Shown here: positions 25,518-34,102 of the stretch, in pieces
Position numbering within the stretch: position 1 is the stretch's first letter
Layout of the letters: each line of letters begins with the position of its first letter
Source of the DNA: Mumia flava
GTDB taxonomy: Bacteria; Actinomycetota; Actinomycetes; Propionibacteriales; Nocardioidaceae
Reading direction: 5' to 3'
Length of the DNA: 64,000 nt
Assembly (NCBI RefSeq): GCF_002797495.1
Contig: NZ_PGEZ01000001.1
Span: 2,542,001-2,606,000, forward strand
Position numbers and translations under genes: made by a program
Notes under the pieces: generated by a model
What the model was told of the DNA's origin: nothing
Database searches by the model: none
The model's input: the letters and a program-made list of their open reading frames with translations, nothing else

Positions 25518-27205
25518 CGCCGGCGGGCACGCTGGGCCGTGTCCTGGTCGACGAGCTGGTCCGCAGCGGCGTCCGGGACGTCGTGCTCGCGCCGGGGTCG
25601 CGCTCGGCTCCGCTCGCCCTGGCACTGGCGGCGGCGCAGGCGCGGGGAGACCTGCGGCTGCACGTGCGGATCGACGAGCGCAGCGCGGCGTTCCTGGCGC
25701 TCGGTCTGGCGCTCGGCTCGCACCGGGTCGTGCCGGTGGTGACGACGTCGGGGACCGCCGCCGCGAACCTGCACCCCGCGGTGCTGGAGGCGTCGCACGC
25801 CGGGGCGCCGCTGCTCGCGATCACCGCCGACCGGCCCGCCGAGCTGCGGGGCACGGGCGCGAACCAGACCGGCGACCAGGTGAAGCTGTTCGGGTCGGCG
25901 GTGCGCGCCTACGTGGAGATCCCGGCGCCGGCCGTCGTGCCGCCGAACACGTCGGCGTGGCGCGGTGCGCTGTCGCGGGCGCTGGCCGCAGCGGCGGACG
26001 GGCCGGTCCACCTGAACGTCGGCTTCTCCGATCCGCTCGTCGACGCAGCCTGGGCGGAGCCGCTCGACGCCGAGGGCGCGATGGCGGGACGGGCCGACGG
26101 AGCACCCTGGCAGGCGGCGGTCGTCGAGCAGCCGGTGCTGCCCGCGTCGCTCCCGCTCGGCCCGCGGACGGTCGTCGTCGCCGGTGACTCCGCCGGCCCT
26201 CCGGCGCGGATCCTCGCCGAGGAGGCGGACTGGCCGCTGTTCGCGGAGCCGTCGTCGGGATCGCGCACCGGGACGCACCCGATCGCCACCTACCGCCTGC
26301 TGCTCGGCCTCCCCGAGCTCGCCGACGCGATCGAGCGGGTCGTGGTGTTCGGCCATCCGACGCTGTCGCGCCCGATCACGCGGCTCCTGTCGCGGGGCGA
26401 CGTCGAGGTGGTCGCCGTCGGCGCCCCGCCGTACCCGGACCCGGGCAACCGTCTCGCCGCGACGCACCGCTCGGTGCGGGTCGAGGGCCCCGACGACGAC
26501 GTCTGGCGCGACCGGTGGGTGCGGGCGGACGCCGTGACGTCGGCGGCGGTCGCGGAGATCGTGGGGGACGGTGCGGCGGGTCCCGACGGTACGGCGGGGG
26601 CCGGCGGGGGACTCGACCCGTGGTTCGTGGCGCGCACGGTCTCCGCGGCCGTACGGCCCGGGGGGCTGCTCGTGGTCGGGTCGTCGAGCCCGATCCGGGA
26701 CCTGGACCTGATGGCTGTCGCGCACCCGGTCGGCGAGCGCCGGATGGTCCTCGCGAACCGCGGCCTGGCCGGGATCGACGGGACGGTCTCCACCGCGGTC
26801 GGCGCTGCCCTCGGTCGCCGGTCCTCGCACGCCCTGGCGTACCTGGGCGACCTCACGTTCCTGCACGACAGCAACGGCCTCGTGCTCGGCCCCGACGAAC
26901 CGCGACCCGACCTCACGATCGTGGTCGCCTCCGACGACGGCGGCAGCATCTTCTCGACCCTCGAGCAGGGGGAGGTCCGGTACGCCGCCGCGTTCGAGCG
27001 GGTCTTCGGGACCCCGACGGGGGTCGATCTCGGCACGCTCTGCACCGCGATGGGCGTCGCGCACGAGCGTGTGGACGAGCCTGGCGCGCTCGAGTCCGCG
27101 CTGGCGCGGGAGACCTCCGGCGTACGGGTCGTCGAGGCGCGGATCTCGCGGTCCGGCCGGCGGGAGGCGGACGCGCGTCTGCGGGCGGCGGCACGGCTCG
27201 GCTGA
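25514..27205 (+). CDS. menD: 2-succinyl-5-enolpyruvyl-6-hydroxy-3-cyclohexene-1-carboxylate synthase
   Basis: MenD is the thiamine-diphosphate enzyme that joins 2-oxoglutarate and isochorismate. The predicted 563 residues start at an ATG overlapping the menC stop. The N-terminal domain begins [27 protein letters not shown] and has the ThDP-activating Glu region HVRIDERSAAFLALG, followed by TSGTAAANLHPAV. The C-terminal domain has the ThDP/Mg site around YLGDLTFLHDSNGL. It is the last gene of the men cluster here; no menB or menF is in the window. Confidence 0.95.
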   Translation: MTPAGTLGRVLVDELVRSGVRDVVLAPGSRSAPLALALAAAQARGDLRLHVRIDERSAAFLALGLALGSHRVVPVVTTSGTAAANLHPAVLEASHAGAPLLAITADRPAELRGTGANQTGDQVKLFGSAVRAYVEIPAPAVVPPNTSAWRGALSRALAAAADGPVHLNVGFSDPLVDAAWAEPLDAEGAMAGRADGAPWQAAVVEQPVLPASLPLGPRTVVVAGDSAGPPARILAEEADWPLFAEPSSGSRTGTHPIATYRLLLGLPELADAIERVVVFGHPTLSRPITRLLSRGDVEVVAVGAPPYPDPGNRLAATHRSVRVEGPDDDVWRDRWVRADAVTSAAVAEIVGDGAAGPDGTAGAGGGLDPWFVARTVSAAVRPGGLLVVGSSSPIRDLDLMAVAHPVGERRMVLANRGLAGIDGTVSTAVGAALGRRSSHALAYLGDLTFLHDSNGLVLGPDEPRPDLTIVVASDDGGSIFSTLEQGEVRYAAAFERVFGTPTGVDLGTLCTAMGVAHERVDEPGALESALARETSGVRVVEARISRSGRREADARLRAAARLG

Positions 27206-27238
27206 GCGGGAGGCCGCGATCGCGCAGACACCGGCTGG

Positions 27239-27652
27239 TCAGAGGTGGCGCATCGAGCGGCCCATGGCGATGCCGAGGGCGATCCCGGCGTAGAACGGCA
27301 GCGCGAGGAGCGGAGTGAGGTACACGGCGTCGTCGAGGACCGAGATGTCGATCCCTTCAGCGCCGGGGCTGTAGCGGGCCGCCGTCCCCAGCCAGCACGC
27401 CAGCACCGCGACGGCGGCCCAGGCGGCGTAGTGCGTGCCGTCGGTCGCGGTGGACTCGTCGGCGAGCCCGAGCACCAGGCCGCCGGCGCCGAGCAGGGCG
27501 AGCACGGTCACCACGGTCGCCAGCGGGCCGGCCGGGCCGATCACGGCATAGATCCCGTACGTCACCAGGAGGACCACGCAGGCACTCGCGAAGCGTGCGA
27601 AGTGGCCACCGGCGGGCCGCCTCGGCAGGCTCGTCGTCGTCGGCTGGTTCAT
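27239..27652 (-). CDS. Hypothetical membrane protein, four transmembrane segments
   Basis: The 137-residue protein has hydrophobic stretches at about residues 20-40, 43-64, 74-92 and 112-130, each 18-22 residues long. No enzyme motif is visible and I do not recognise the family. A GAGG sequence lies just upstream of the ATG. It converges with menD and diverges from the diiron oxygenase gene, with 116 bases between the two starts. Confidence 0.65.
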   Translation of the reverse strand: MNQPTTTSLPRRPAGGHFARFASACVVLLVTYGIYAVIGPAGPLATVVTVLALLGAGGLVLGLADESTATDGTHYAAWAAVAVLACWLGTAARYSPGAEGIDISVLDDAVYLTPLLALPFYAGIALGIAMGRSMRHL

Positions 27653-27698
27653 CGGACCTCATCGCAACGGTTCGGCGGGAGAGCGGGATCGGTCATGG

Positions 27699-27729
27699 GT
27701 GTTGCATCATGACGTCGGCGATGTAACAT
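27699..27729 (+). promoter_or_regulatory. Promoter and operator dyad of the diiron oxygenase-fprB operon
   Basis: TTGCAT (27702-27707) and TAACAT (27724-27729), 16 bases apart, form a promoter. The same bases form an imperfect inverted repeat, GTGTTGCATC (27699-27708) and GATGTAACAT (27720-27729), complementary at 8 of 10 positions with centres 21 bp apart. A repressor bound there would cover both -35 and -10. GGGAGG at 27756-27761 is the ribosome site of the next gene. Confidence 0.6.
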
Positions 27730-27768
27730 ACGAAGCGTCACGAAGTTCCAGGTGAGGGAGGCCACGGC

Positions 27769-28677
27769 ATGACCGTCGCAGCGACCGATTTCCGTGAGCG
27801 TGCCAGCATCGACGACGTCACCGCAAGGCTTCTCGACTCGTCGGCCGCGCTCTCGTACGACCCGAACGTCGAGGTGGCGTGGGACGAGCCGATCCCCGAC
27901 GACCACTACGGGCTCAACCCGGAGTGGAGCACGCTGTACGGGACACGGATGTGGGACGAGATGAGCGAGGAGCAGCGTGTGCTCCTGACGCGGCACGAGG
28001 TCGGCTCGATCATGCAGACCGGCATCTGGTTCGAGATGATGCTGCAGCAGCTGATCCTGCGTGACCAGTACGCCAAGAACCCGGCGAAGTCGGAGTTCCG
28101 GTTCGCGCTCACCGAGATCGCAGACGAGTGCCGGCACTCGCTGATGTTCGCCCGCACCTGCGACGTGCTCGGCATCCCCCAGTACCTCCCGCCGCGCATG
28201 ACGGTCGAGCTCGCGCGTCTGCTGAAGACGACCGCCGGCGCCGAGCAGGCGTACGGCCCGATCCTCGTCGCCGAGGAGATCCTCGACGTGATGCAGCGCG
28301 ACTGGATGCGAGGCGAGAACGTCGTCCACATCGTCCGCAGCACGAGCAAGATCCACGTGGTGGAGGAGTCGCGCCACATGAAGTTCGCGCGCGCCGAGAT
28401 CCTCGACGCCATGCGGGGTGCCGGGCCGGTCCGGCGGCACGCGTCGGCGTGGCTCTTCGCCGCGGCCGCGTGGTTCATCGTGAACGCCATGGTCAGCCCG
28501 GAGGTCTACCCGAACGTCGGCCTGGACAAGGAGCGCGCGCTCGCCGAGGTCCGGACCAACCAGCACCGCAAGGCGATGATGCGGATGTCCTGCGTGCACC
28601 TGATGGACTTCCTCGCCGAGGCCGGGCTGCTGACCCGGCGGGTGATGCCGGTGTACCAGTCCGTGTCGATGATCTGA
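27769..28677 (+). CDS. AurF-like diiron oxygenase
   Basis: The 302-residue protein belongs to the p-aminobenzoate N-oxygenase (AurF) family of nonheme diiron enzymes. Ferritin-like helices carry the metal ligands in RHEVGSIMQTGIWFEMML, ADECRHSLMFART (ExxxH) and VEESRHMKFARAEI (ESRH). The family oxidises aromatic amines or other amino groups with O2. The adjacent ferredoxin-NADP reductase FprB is a natural electron donor, so the two form an oxygenase-reductase pair. The substrate is unknown; no polyketide or pABA genes are adjacent. A good ribosome site and a promoter with a dyad precede it. Confidence 0.82.
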   Translation: MTVAATDFRERASIDDVTARLLDSSAALSYDPNVEVAWDEPIPDDHYGLNPEWSTLYGTRMWDEMSEEQRVLLTRHEVGSIMQTGIWFEMMLQQLILRDQYAKNPAKSEFRFALTEIADECRHSLMFARTCDVLGIPQYLPPRMTVELARLLKTTAGAEQAYGPILVAEEILDVMQRDWMRGENVVHIVRSTSKIHVVEESRHMKFARAEILDAMRGAGPVRRHASAWLFAAAAWFIVNAMVSPEVYPNVGLDKERALAEVRTNQHRKAMMRMSCVHLMDFLAEAGLLTRRVMPVYQSVSMI

Positions 28678-28698
28678 CGCCCCTGCGCCGATCCCCGC

Positions 28699-28733
28699 TG
28701 GTCGAGGCGCGAGCGCAGCGAGCGATCGAGACC
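28699..28733. repeat. 35-bp interspersed repeat, copy 1
   Basis: This element starts TGGTCGAGGCGCGAGC and ends GCGAGCGATCGAGACC. It matches the reverse complement of 57448-57482 at 34 of 35 positions. It lies between the diiron oxygenase and fprB, within the probable operon. Confidence 0.85.
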
Positions 28734-28751
28734 CCTCCCGAGGAACCCACC

Positions 28752-30479
28752 ATGGCCTACGCCGTCACCCAGAGCTGCTGCAACGACGCGTCGTGCGTGT
28801 CGGTGTGCCCGGTCAACTGCATCCATCCCACGCCCGACGAGCGCGCCGCGACGGGCCTGCTCGACGTCGAGATGGTCTACATCGACCCCGCCAGCTGCAT
28901 CGACTGCGGCGCGTGCGCCGACGCGTGCCCGGTCAGCGCCATCGTGCCGACCGACCTGCTGCGCGGGCCGGACACGATCTTCGCCGACCTGAACCGCGCG
29001 TACTACGAGCAGAACCCCACCTCCGCGACCTGGGACTCGCTGTCGTTCCCGACCACGGTCCCGCAGGGGTACGGCGAGCTGCGGGTCGCGATCGTCGGCA
29101 CCGGTCCCTCCGCTGCGTACGCAGCACGCAGCCTGCTGCACACCACCCCGGCGCGGATCACGATGATCGACCGGCTCCCGGTCGCCGGTGGTCTGCTGCG
29201 CTCCGGCGTCGCCCCGGACCACCCGGCGACGAAGGGCGTCGACAGCATGTTCGGCTGGACGTACGACCACCCGCGCGTCTCGACGATGCTGAACGTCGAG
29301 GTCGGACGCGACGTCACGCACGCGGAGCTGGCCGCGCACCACGACGCCGTCCTGTACGCGGTGGGGGCCGCGCAAGACCGGCCGCTGGGCATCGAGGGCG
29401 AGGAGCTCCCGGGCAGCGTCTCCGCGTCGGCTCTCGTCGCCTGGTACAACGCCCAGCCCGACCGCGAGCACCCGGCGATCGACCTGAGCGCGGAGCGCGC
29501 CGTGGTCGTCGGCAACGGCAACGTCGCACTCGACGTGGCCCGCGTCCTCCTGACGGATCCTGACGGGCTCGCACGCACCGACGTCGCCGACCACGCGCTC
29601 GCCGCGCTGCGCCGCAGCCGGGTCCGGGAGGTCGTCGTGATGGCACGGCGCGGTCCGGACGACGCCGCATACAGCCGCGGCGAGCTGATCGGCCTGTGCA
29701 GCACACCGGGGCTCGAGGTCGTCGTGGAGGACGACCCGGTGACCGCTGCTGCGATCGACGGTGCGGCCGACGGGTCGAAGGCGGCGCTGCTGCGGGACCT
29801 GCCGCGGGTCGTGCTCGACGCCGCGGGGCCGGCGGGCGGTTCGGCGGGCGGTCCGCCGGGCGGGTCGGTGCACGGTTCGGCGGGCCGCCGCGTCGTGCTG
29901 TCGTTCTTCCGCGCTCCGGAGCGGATCGAGGGCCCGGACCGGGTGACGGCACTCGCGACGCGACCCACGGGCGCTGCGGCGAGCCAGGCCGCGGGGGCGG
30001 CCGCCGGCCACGGCGCCCCGCTGCGTACGGGTCTGGTCGTCCGCGCGATCGGCTACCGCGGGACCCCGATCCCGGATCTCCCGTTCGACGAGTCCAGCGG
30101 CACGGTCCCGAACGACGCGGGCCGCGTTCTCGGACCGGACGGCGGTCCTCAGCCCGGCACGTACGTCGTGGGCTGGATCAAGCGGGGACCGACCGGCGGG
30201 ATCGGCGCCAACCGCACGTGTGCGGAGGAGACCGTGAAGGCGTTGGTGGAGGACGCCTCTGCGGGTCGGCTGGTCCCGCCGGTCGGTTCCGTGGGCGCGT
30301 TCGCGTCGTTGGTGCGGCGGCGGACCGATGTGGTCGGGCGCCGCCGGATGCAGGCGATCGACCGGGCCGAGCGCGCCCGCGGCTCGGAGCAGGGTCGGCC
30401 ACGGAGGAAGTTCCCGACGGTGGCGGAGCTGCTCGGCGCCGCACCCGCCCGTACGGGGCCGCGCAAGCGAGCGTCGTAA
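28752..30479 (+). CDS. fprB: Ferredoxin-NADP reductase with N-terminal 7Fe ferredoxin domain
   Basis: The predicted 575 residues equal the length I recall for mycobacterial FprB. The N-terminal ferredoxin domain (1-80) has the first cluster at QSCCNDASCVSVCPVNC and the second at SCIDCGACADACPVSAI. The adrenodoxin-reductase-like domain begins LRVAIVGTGPSAAYAARSLL (FAD) and continues with VVVGNGNVALDVARVLL (NADP) and a C-terminal TYVVGWIKRGPTGGIGANR. A Gly-rich loop (AGPAGGSAGGPPGGS) is an unusual insertion near residue 360. It would pass electrons between NADPH and ferredoxin, probably to the diiron oxygenase encoded 74 bases upstream. GAGGAA precedes the ATG. Confidence 0.9.
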   Translation: MAYAVTQSCCNDASCVSVCPVNCIHPTPDERAATGLLDVEMVYIDPASCIDCGACADACPVSAIVPTDLLRGPDTIFADLNRAYYEQNPTSATWDSLSFPTTVPQGYGELRVAIVGTGPSAAYAARSLLHTTPARITMIDRLPVAGGLLRSGVAPDHPATKGVDSMFGWTYDHPRVSTMLNVEVGRDVTHAELAAHHDAVLYAVGAAQDRPLGIEGEELPGSVSASALVAWYNAQPDREHPAIDLSAERAVVVGNGNVALDVARVLLTDPDGLARTDVADHALAALRRSRVREVVVMARRGPDDAAYSRGELIGLCSTPGLEVVVEDDPVTAAAIDGAADGSKAALLRDLPRVVLDAAGPAGGSAGGPPGGSVHGSAGRRVVLSFFRAPERIEGPDRVTALATRPTGAAASQAAGAAAGHGAPLRTGLVVRAIGYRGTPIPDLPFDESSGTVPNDAGRVLGPDGGPQPGTYVVGWIKRGPTGGIGANRTCAEETVKALVEDASAGRLVPPVGSVGAFASLVRRRTDVVGRRRMQAIDRAERARGSEQGRPRRKFPTVAELLGAAPARTGPRKRAS

Positions 30480-30481
30480 CC

Positions 30482-30503
30482 CGCCCCACCGAGTCGCGGG
30501 GCG
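30482..30503. terminator. Short hairpin between convergent fprB and acyl-CoA ligase genes
   Basis: CGCCCC (30482-30487) and GGGGCG (30498-30503) form a 6-bp stem with a 10-base loop in the 30-base gap between converging stops. Weak and without a U tract. Confidence 0.35.
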
Positions 30504-30509
30504 CCCGCC

Positions 30510-32042
30510 TCAGTGCACCTGGCGGTCGTGACCCTCCCAGTACGGCTGCCGCAGCTTGAACTTCTGGAGCTTGCCCGTCGCCGTCCGCGCGAGCTCGTCG
30601 CGGAACTCGATCCGCTTCGGGCACTTGTAGCCCGCGAGGTGCTGGCGGGTGTGCGCGACGAGATCCTCGGCGGTCACCTCGCCGGCCTCGGGATCGAGCA
30701 CGATCAGCGCGGTCACGAGCTCACCCCACTTCTCGTCCGGGATCCCGATCACCGCGACCTCCCGTACGGCCGGGTGCAGCATGAGCGCGTCCTCGACCTC
30801 GATCGAGGTGACGTTCTCGCCGCCGGAGATGATCACGTCCTTCTTACGGTCCGCGATCGTGAGGTGGCCGTCCTCGTACGTGCCGCCGTCCCCGGTGTGG
30901 AACCAGTTGTCCGCGAGCGAGGCGGCGGTCGCCTCCGGGTTCTCCCAGTACGCCTCGAGGTTGTGGTTGGACTGCGCGAGCACCTCCCCGGTGTCGTCGA
31001 CCATGATCCGGACGCCGACGGCCGGAGCACCCGCGCGCCCGAGGAGCCGGGCCTGCTCGAGCGGCTCGAGGTCCTCCCACTCCGAGCGCATCCGGCTCAT
31101 CGTGAGCAGCGGCGCGGTCTCGGTGAGGCCGTAGATCTGGATGAACTCCCAGCCCAGCTCGCTGCGGACCTGCTCGATCGTGCGGGTCGGCGGCGGGGCG
31201 CCGGCGACGATGATCCGGACCCGGTCCCGGCCGGGGATCTCGCCGTCCCACGTCTTCGCGGCATCGAGGACCGCCTGGACGACGGCAGGTGCGGCGCACA
31301 TGAACGTCACGCCGTGCCGCTCGACCCGGCGGAGGATCTCGGCCCCGTCGATCTTGCGGATCACGATGTGCTGGGCGCCCATCCCGGTCACGGAGAACGG
31401 CATGCCCCAGCCGTTCGCGTGGAACATCGGCAGGGTGTGCAGGTAGACGTCACGGTCGCTGACCGAGGCCTGCCACCCGAACACGGTCGCATTGGTCCAC
31501 AGGTTGCGGTGCGTCATCTGCACGCCCTTGGGCCGCGCGGTCGTGCCGGAGGTGTAGTTGATCGTCGCGGTCGCGCCCTCGTCGCCGTCCCACGGCTCCG
31601 GCGTGGCGGTCGTCGTCCACATCTCGTCGTCGGACTCGCCCAGCACGAACGTGTGCTTCGCGTCGACCTCGTCGAGCAGCCCGCGCAGCTCCGGGTCGAC
31701 CATGAGGACCTCGGCGCCGCTGTGCTCGACGATGTAGCGCACCTCGGCGGGCGCGAGGCGGAAGTTCACGGGGACCAGGATCCGGCCCCAGCCGGACACG
31801 CCGAAGAACGAGGTGAGCAGCCGCGCGGCGTTCTGCGAGACGATCGCGACCCGTCCGCCGCGGGCGACGCCGAGGCTGTCGAGGAACGCCGCCTGCGAAC
31901 GGGCGCGGCGCCCGACCTCGGCGTACGACACCTCGCCCCACGACGGGGCGGGCTGGTCGGGCTCGTCGACGACGCCGACCCGGTCGGGATAGACCGTGGT
32001 CGCGCGGTCGAGGAAGTCGCGGACGGTGAGCGGGAAGAACAT
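30510..32042 (-). CDS. Acyl-CoA synthetase (AMP-binding, medium/long-chain type)
   Basis: The predicted 510-residue adenylate-forming enzyme has the P-loop INYTSGTTARPKGVQMTH, the A5 motif IYGLTETAP, and ADNWFHTGDGGTYEDGHLTIADRKKD. The C-terminal catalytic lysine is in RTATGKLQKFKLR. It converts a free fatty or other carboxylic acid to its CoA thioester. The ATG at 32042 has AGGTG five bases upstream; an upstream in-frame start at 32099 would add an unsupported basic extension. It lies downstream of the biotin carrier and carboxylase genes in the same direction, so a shared acyl-CoA pathway is likely. Confidence 0.9.
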   Translation of the reverse strand: MFFPLTVRDFLDRATTVYPDRVGVVDEPDQPAPSWGEVSYAEVGRRARSQAAFLDSLGVARGGRVAIVSQNAARLLTSFFGVSGWGRILVPVNFRLAPAEVRYIVEHSGAEVLMVDPELRGLLDEVDAKHTFVLGESDDEMWTTTATPEPWDGDEGATATINYTSGTTARPKGVQMTHRNLWTNATVFGWQASVSDRDVYLHTLPMFHANGWGMPFSVTGMGAQHIVIRKIDGAEILRRVERHGVTFMCAAPAVVQAVLDAAKTWDGEIPGRDRVRIIVAGAPPPTRTIEQVRSELGWEFIQIYGLTETAPLLTMSRMRSEWEDLEPLEQARLLGRAGAPAVGVRIMVDDTGEVLAQSNHNLEAYWENPEATAASLADNWFHTGDGGTYEDGHLTIADRKKDVIISGGENVTSIEVEDALMLHPAVREVAVIGIPDEKWGELVTALIVLDPEAGEVTAEDLVAHTRQHLAGYKCPKRIEFRDELARTATGKLQKFKLRQPYWEGHDRQVH

Positions 32043-32116
32043 CGTGCACCTCGTACGGGTCGTGGTGTGCTCCAGGTCACGTCTACCACGGCCCGCCAAC
32101 CGGCGGGAGGTCCGGC

Positions 32117-32335
32117 TCAGCCGATCTCGGCGATGGTGTCGCCCTCCTGGACGATCTGGCCCTCGTTCACGACGATCCTGCGGACCACGCCGTCGACCCC
32201 GGCGTGCACCGGGATCTCCATCTTCATCGACTCGAGCACCGCGACGACGTCACCGTGCTCGACCACCTGGCCCTCGTGCGCGACGAGCTTCCAGACGTTG
32301 GCGACGATCTCGGCCTTAGCGCTGTGCACGCGCAC
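32117..32335 (-). CDS. Small biotin carboxyl carrier protein
   Basis: The 72-residue single-domain biotinyl protein has the biotinylation lysine in VLESMKMEIPV, flanked by the usual beta-hammerhead strands and a terminal GDTIAEIG. Length and sequence resemble mycobacterial TB7.3. The GTG start overlaps the carboxyltransferase stop by 20 bases, so the two are translationally coupled. It carries CO2-biotin to the carboxyltransferase. The biotin carboxylase subunit is not in the window. Confidence 0.92.
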   Translation of the reverse strand: MRVHSAKAEIVANVWKLVAHEGQVVEHGDVVAVLESMKMEIPVHAGVDGVVRRIVVNEGQIVQEGDTIAEIG

Positions 32336-33851
32336 CCCCGGCCTGCGGGTACGCCTGCGTGCGCGGCGCCGGCTGCGACAGGGTCGCGAGCGCGTCGACG
32401 AGCCGGTCGCGGGTCTCCTCCGGAAGGATCACGTCGTCGACGATCCCGGCCTCGGCGGCGAGGTACGGGCGGGCGACGTTCTCGCGGTACTCCGCGGCGA
32501 GCTCGTCGCGCAGCGCCTCGGGCTGGTCGGAGTCACGCAGCGCACGCCGGTGGAGCAGCGCGACCGCGCCGCCGGGTCCCATCACGGCGATCTCGGCTCC
32601 GGACCAGGCCCACGAGTAGTCGGCGCCCAGGGACTTCGACCCCATCGCGATGTACGCGCCCCCGTACGCCTTGCGCACGATCACGGTGAGCAGCGGCGAG
32701 GTCGCCTCGGCGTAGGCCTTGAGCAGCTTGGCGCCGTGCGTGATGACGCCGCGCGACTCCTCGACGGTGCCGGGCAGGAAGCCGGGGACGTCGACGAGGG
32801 TGATGACCGGCAGCCCGAAGCGGGTGCAGAACTCGACGAACCGTGCCGCCTTCACCGACGACTTCGCATCGAGGATGCCGCCGCGGGCGCCGGGCTGGTT
32901 GGCCAGGACACCGACCGGGCGTCCGTCGAGGTGGCCGAACACGGTGAGGATGCTCGTCCCGTGCGCCGGCATCAGCTCCAGGCGCGGACCGCCGTCGAGG
33001 ACGCCGTCGATCACCTGGTGCATGTCGAAGACGACGCTGGCCTTGTCCGGCACGACGTACGGCAGCCGCTCGGCGGCGACCGGGTCGGGCCGGCGCGGCT
33101 CGAGGTCGGGCATCGGGGCGCCGACGTGCGACGGCAGGTACGAGAGCAGCAGCCGCGCCGCGTGGAACGCCTCGCGCTCGCTGGTGACCTCGAGGTGCGC
33201 GACCCCGCTGGTCTCCGTGTGCATCCCCGAGCCGCCGATCTCGTCGGCGCTGGCGTCCTCGCCCGTCGCCGCCTTGACGATCTCGGGCCCGGTCAGGAAC
33301 ATCTGCCCCTGCTCCTTGACCATGATCGTCCAGTCGGTCAGGGCAGGGGAGTACGCCGCGGCGCCGGCGCAGGGGCCGAGGATCAGCGAGATCTGCGGGA
33401 CCCGCTGCTGGGCCTCGACGTTCAGCGCGAAGATGCCGCCGCAGCCGTGCAGGGCGAAGATCCCGTCATGGATCCGCGCGCCGCCGGAGTCGTTGATGTA
33501 GACGATCGGGAACCCGTGGTCGATGGCGTGGCGCTGGGCCTTCTGGACCGTCTCGGCGAAGATCGCGCCGATCGCGCCGGATGCGACGGCGGCGTCGTGG
33601 CTGATCACGACGACACCGCGGCCGTCGATGCGACCCCAGCCGATCACGACGCCGGCACCCTTGCCGTTGCCGTCGGTGCGCAGGGGGGTCATCTCGACGA
33701 ACGACCCCGCGTCCACGAACATCTCGGCGCGCTCACGAGCGGTGTACTCGCGGCGGCCTCGTGGCTCGATCCGGTGCAGGCGCTCGCGCCTGCGCTCGGC
33801 CAGCCGGGCGCGGTGATGAGTGGGGGAGATCTCCGTGCCGATGTGGGTCAA
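32316..33851 (-). CDS. Acyl-CoA carboxylase beta (carboxyltransferase) subunit
   Basis: The predicted 511-residue crotonase-fold carboxyltransferase transfers CO2 from biotin to an acyl-CoA. The N-terminal half has GSFVEMTPL, INDSGGARIHDG and LGPCAGAAAYSPALTDW, and the C-terminal half has QPGARGGILDAKSSVKAARFVEFC, VDVPGFLPGTVEE and RKAYGGAYIAMGSK. The oxyanion-hole glycines of both halves are present. Substrate (acetyl- versus propionyl-CoA) cannot be decided by eye. The TTG at 33851 is preferred because TAGGAG lies five bases upstream; an ATG six codons earlier (33869) lies in the operator. Its promoter carries the motif found upstream of fas, so malonyl-CoA supply for fatty acid synthesis is a plausible role. 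Confidence 0.85.
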   Translation of the reverse strand: MTHIGTEISPTHHRARLAERRRERLHRIEPRGRREYTARERAEMFVDAGSFVEMTPLRTDGNGKGAGVVIGWGRIDGRGVVVISHDAAVASGAIGAIFAETVQKAQRHAIDHGFPIVYINDSGGARIHDGIFALHGCGGIFALNVEAQQRVPQISLILGPCAGAAAYSPALTDWTIMVKEQGQMFLTGPEIVKAATGEDASADEIGGSGMHTETSGVAHLEVTSEREAFHAARLLLSYLPSHVGAPMPDLEPRRPDPVAAERLPYVVPDKASVVFDMHQVIDGVLDGGPRLELMPAHGTSILTVFGHLDGRPVGVLANQPGARGGILDAKSSVKAARFVEFCTRFGLPVITLVDVPGFLPGTVEESRGVITHGAKLLKAYAEATSPLLTVIVRKAYGGAYIAMGSKSLGADYSWAWSGAEIAVMGPGGAVALLHRRALRDSDQPEALRDELAAEYRENVARPYLAAEAGIVDDVILPEETRDRLVDALATLSQPAPRTQAYPQAGGARAQR

Positions 33852-33864
33852 CGCGACTCCTAAA

Positions 33865-33924
33865 AACATGAGGAAACCCTCGGGACTATGATTAAAGATG
33901 AGGCATGCCTCATGTTCGTGTCAA
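33865..33924 (-). promoter_or_regulatory. Carboxylase promoter with operator shared with fas
   Basis: On the minus strand a consensus TTGACA (33919-33924) and a -10-like CATCTT (33895-33900) are 18 bases apart. Between them lies a perfect 16-bp palindrome, ATGAGGCATGCCTCAT (33898-33913). A second half-site, AACATGAGGAA (33865-33875), lies just downstream of the predicted start. AACATGAGGAA is identical to a half-site at the fas promoter (46044-46054). Confidence 0.65.
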
Positions 33925-34035
33925 CCTGGAGCGAGGCATGTCACGTAGAAGTCGACGAGTTGTCACATCCGAGGAGGCGGCGTGCTGAAGCGGGCTCGGG
34001 ATCGCGTACGGCGGGGGCATCAGCGGCGGCACGGG

Positions 34036-34093
34036 CTAACCGCGAGTGACAACTCCGGTACGAATCCCGCCGTGGCGGCTCCGGAGTGGTTAG
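34036..34093. promoter_or_regulatory. Nested inverted repeats over the TetR gene promoter
   Basis: CTAACC (34036-34041) pairs with GGTTAG (34088-34093), and ACTCCGG (34052-34058) pairs with CCGGAGT (34081-34087). The outer arm overlaps the -10 hexamer TAGGGT (34091-34096). This is a plausible autoregulatory operator. The sequence differs from the CATGAGGAA operator. Confidence 0.5.
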
Positions 34094-34096
34094 GGT
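34091..34096 (+). promoter_or_regulatory. -10 element of the TetR gene
   Basis: TAGGGT ends 6 bases before the GTG at 34103, giving a leaderless start. Confidence 0.5.
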
Positions 34097-34102
34097 GACG
34101 GC

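Noticed and set aside
32117..33851. A complete acyl-CoA carboxylase operon
   Set aside because: The carboxyltransferase and biotin carrier are present, but no biotin carboxylase gene is in the window.
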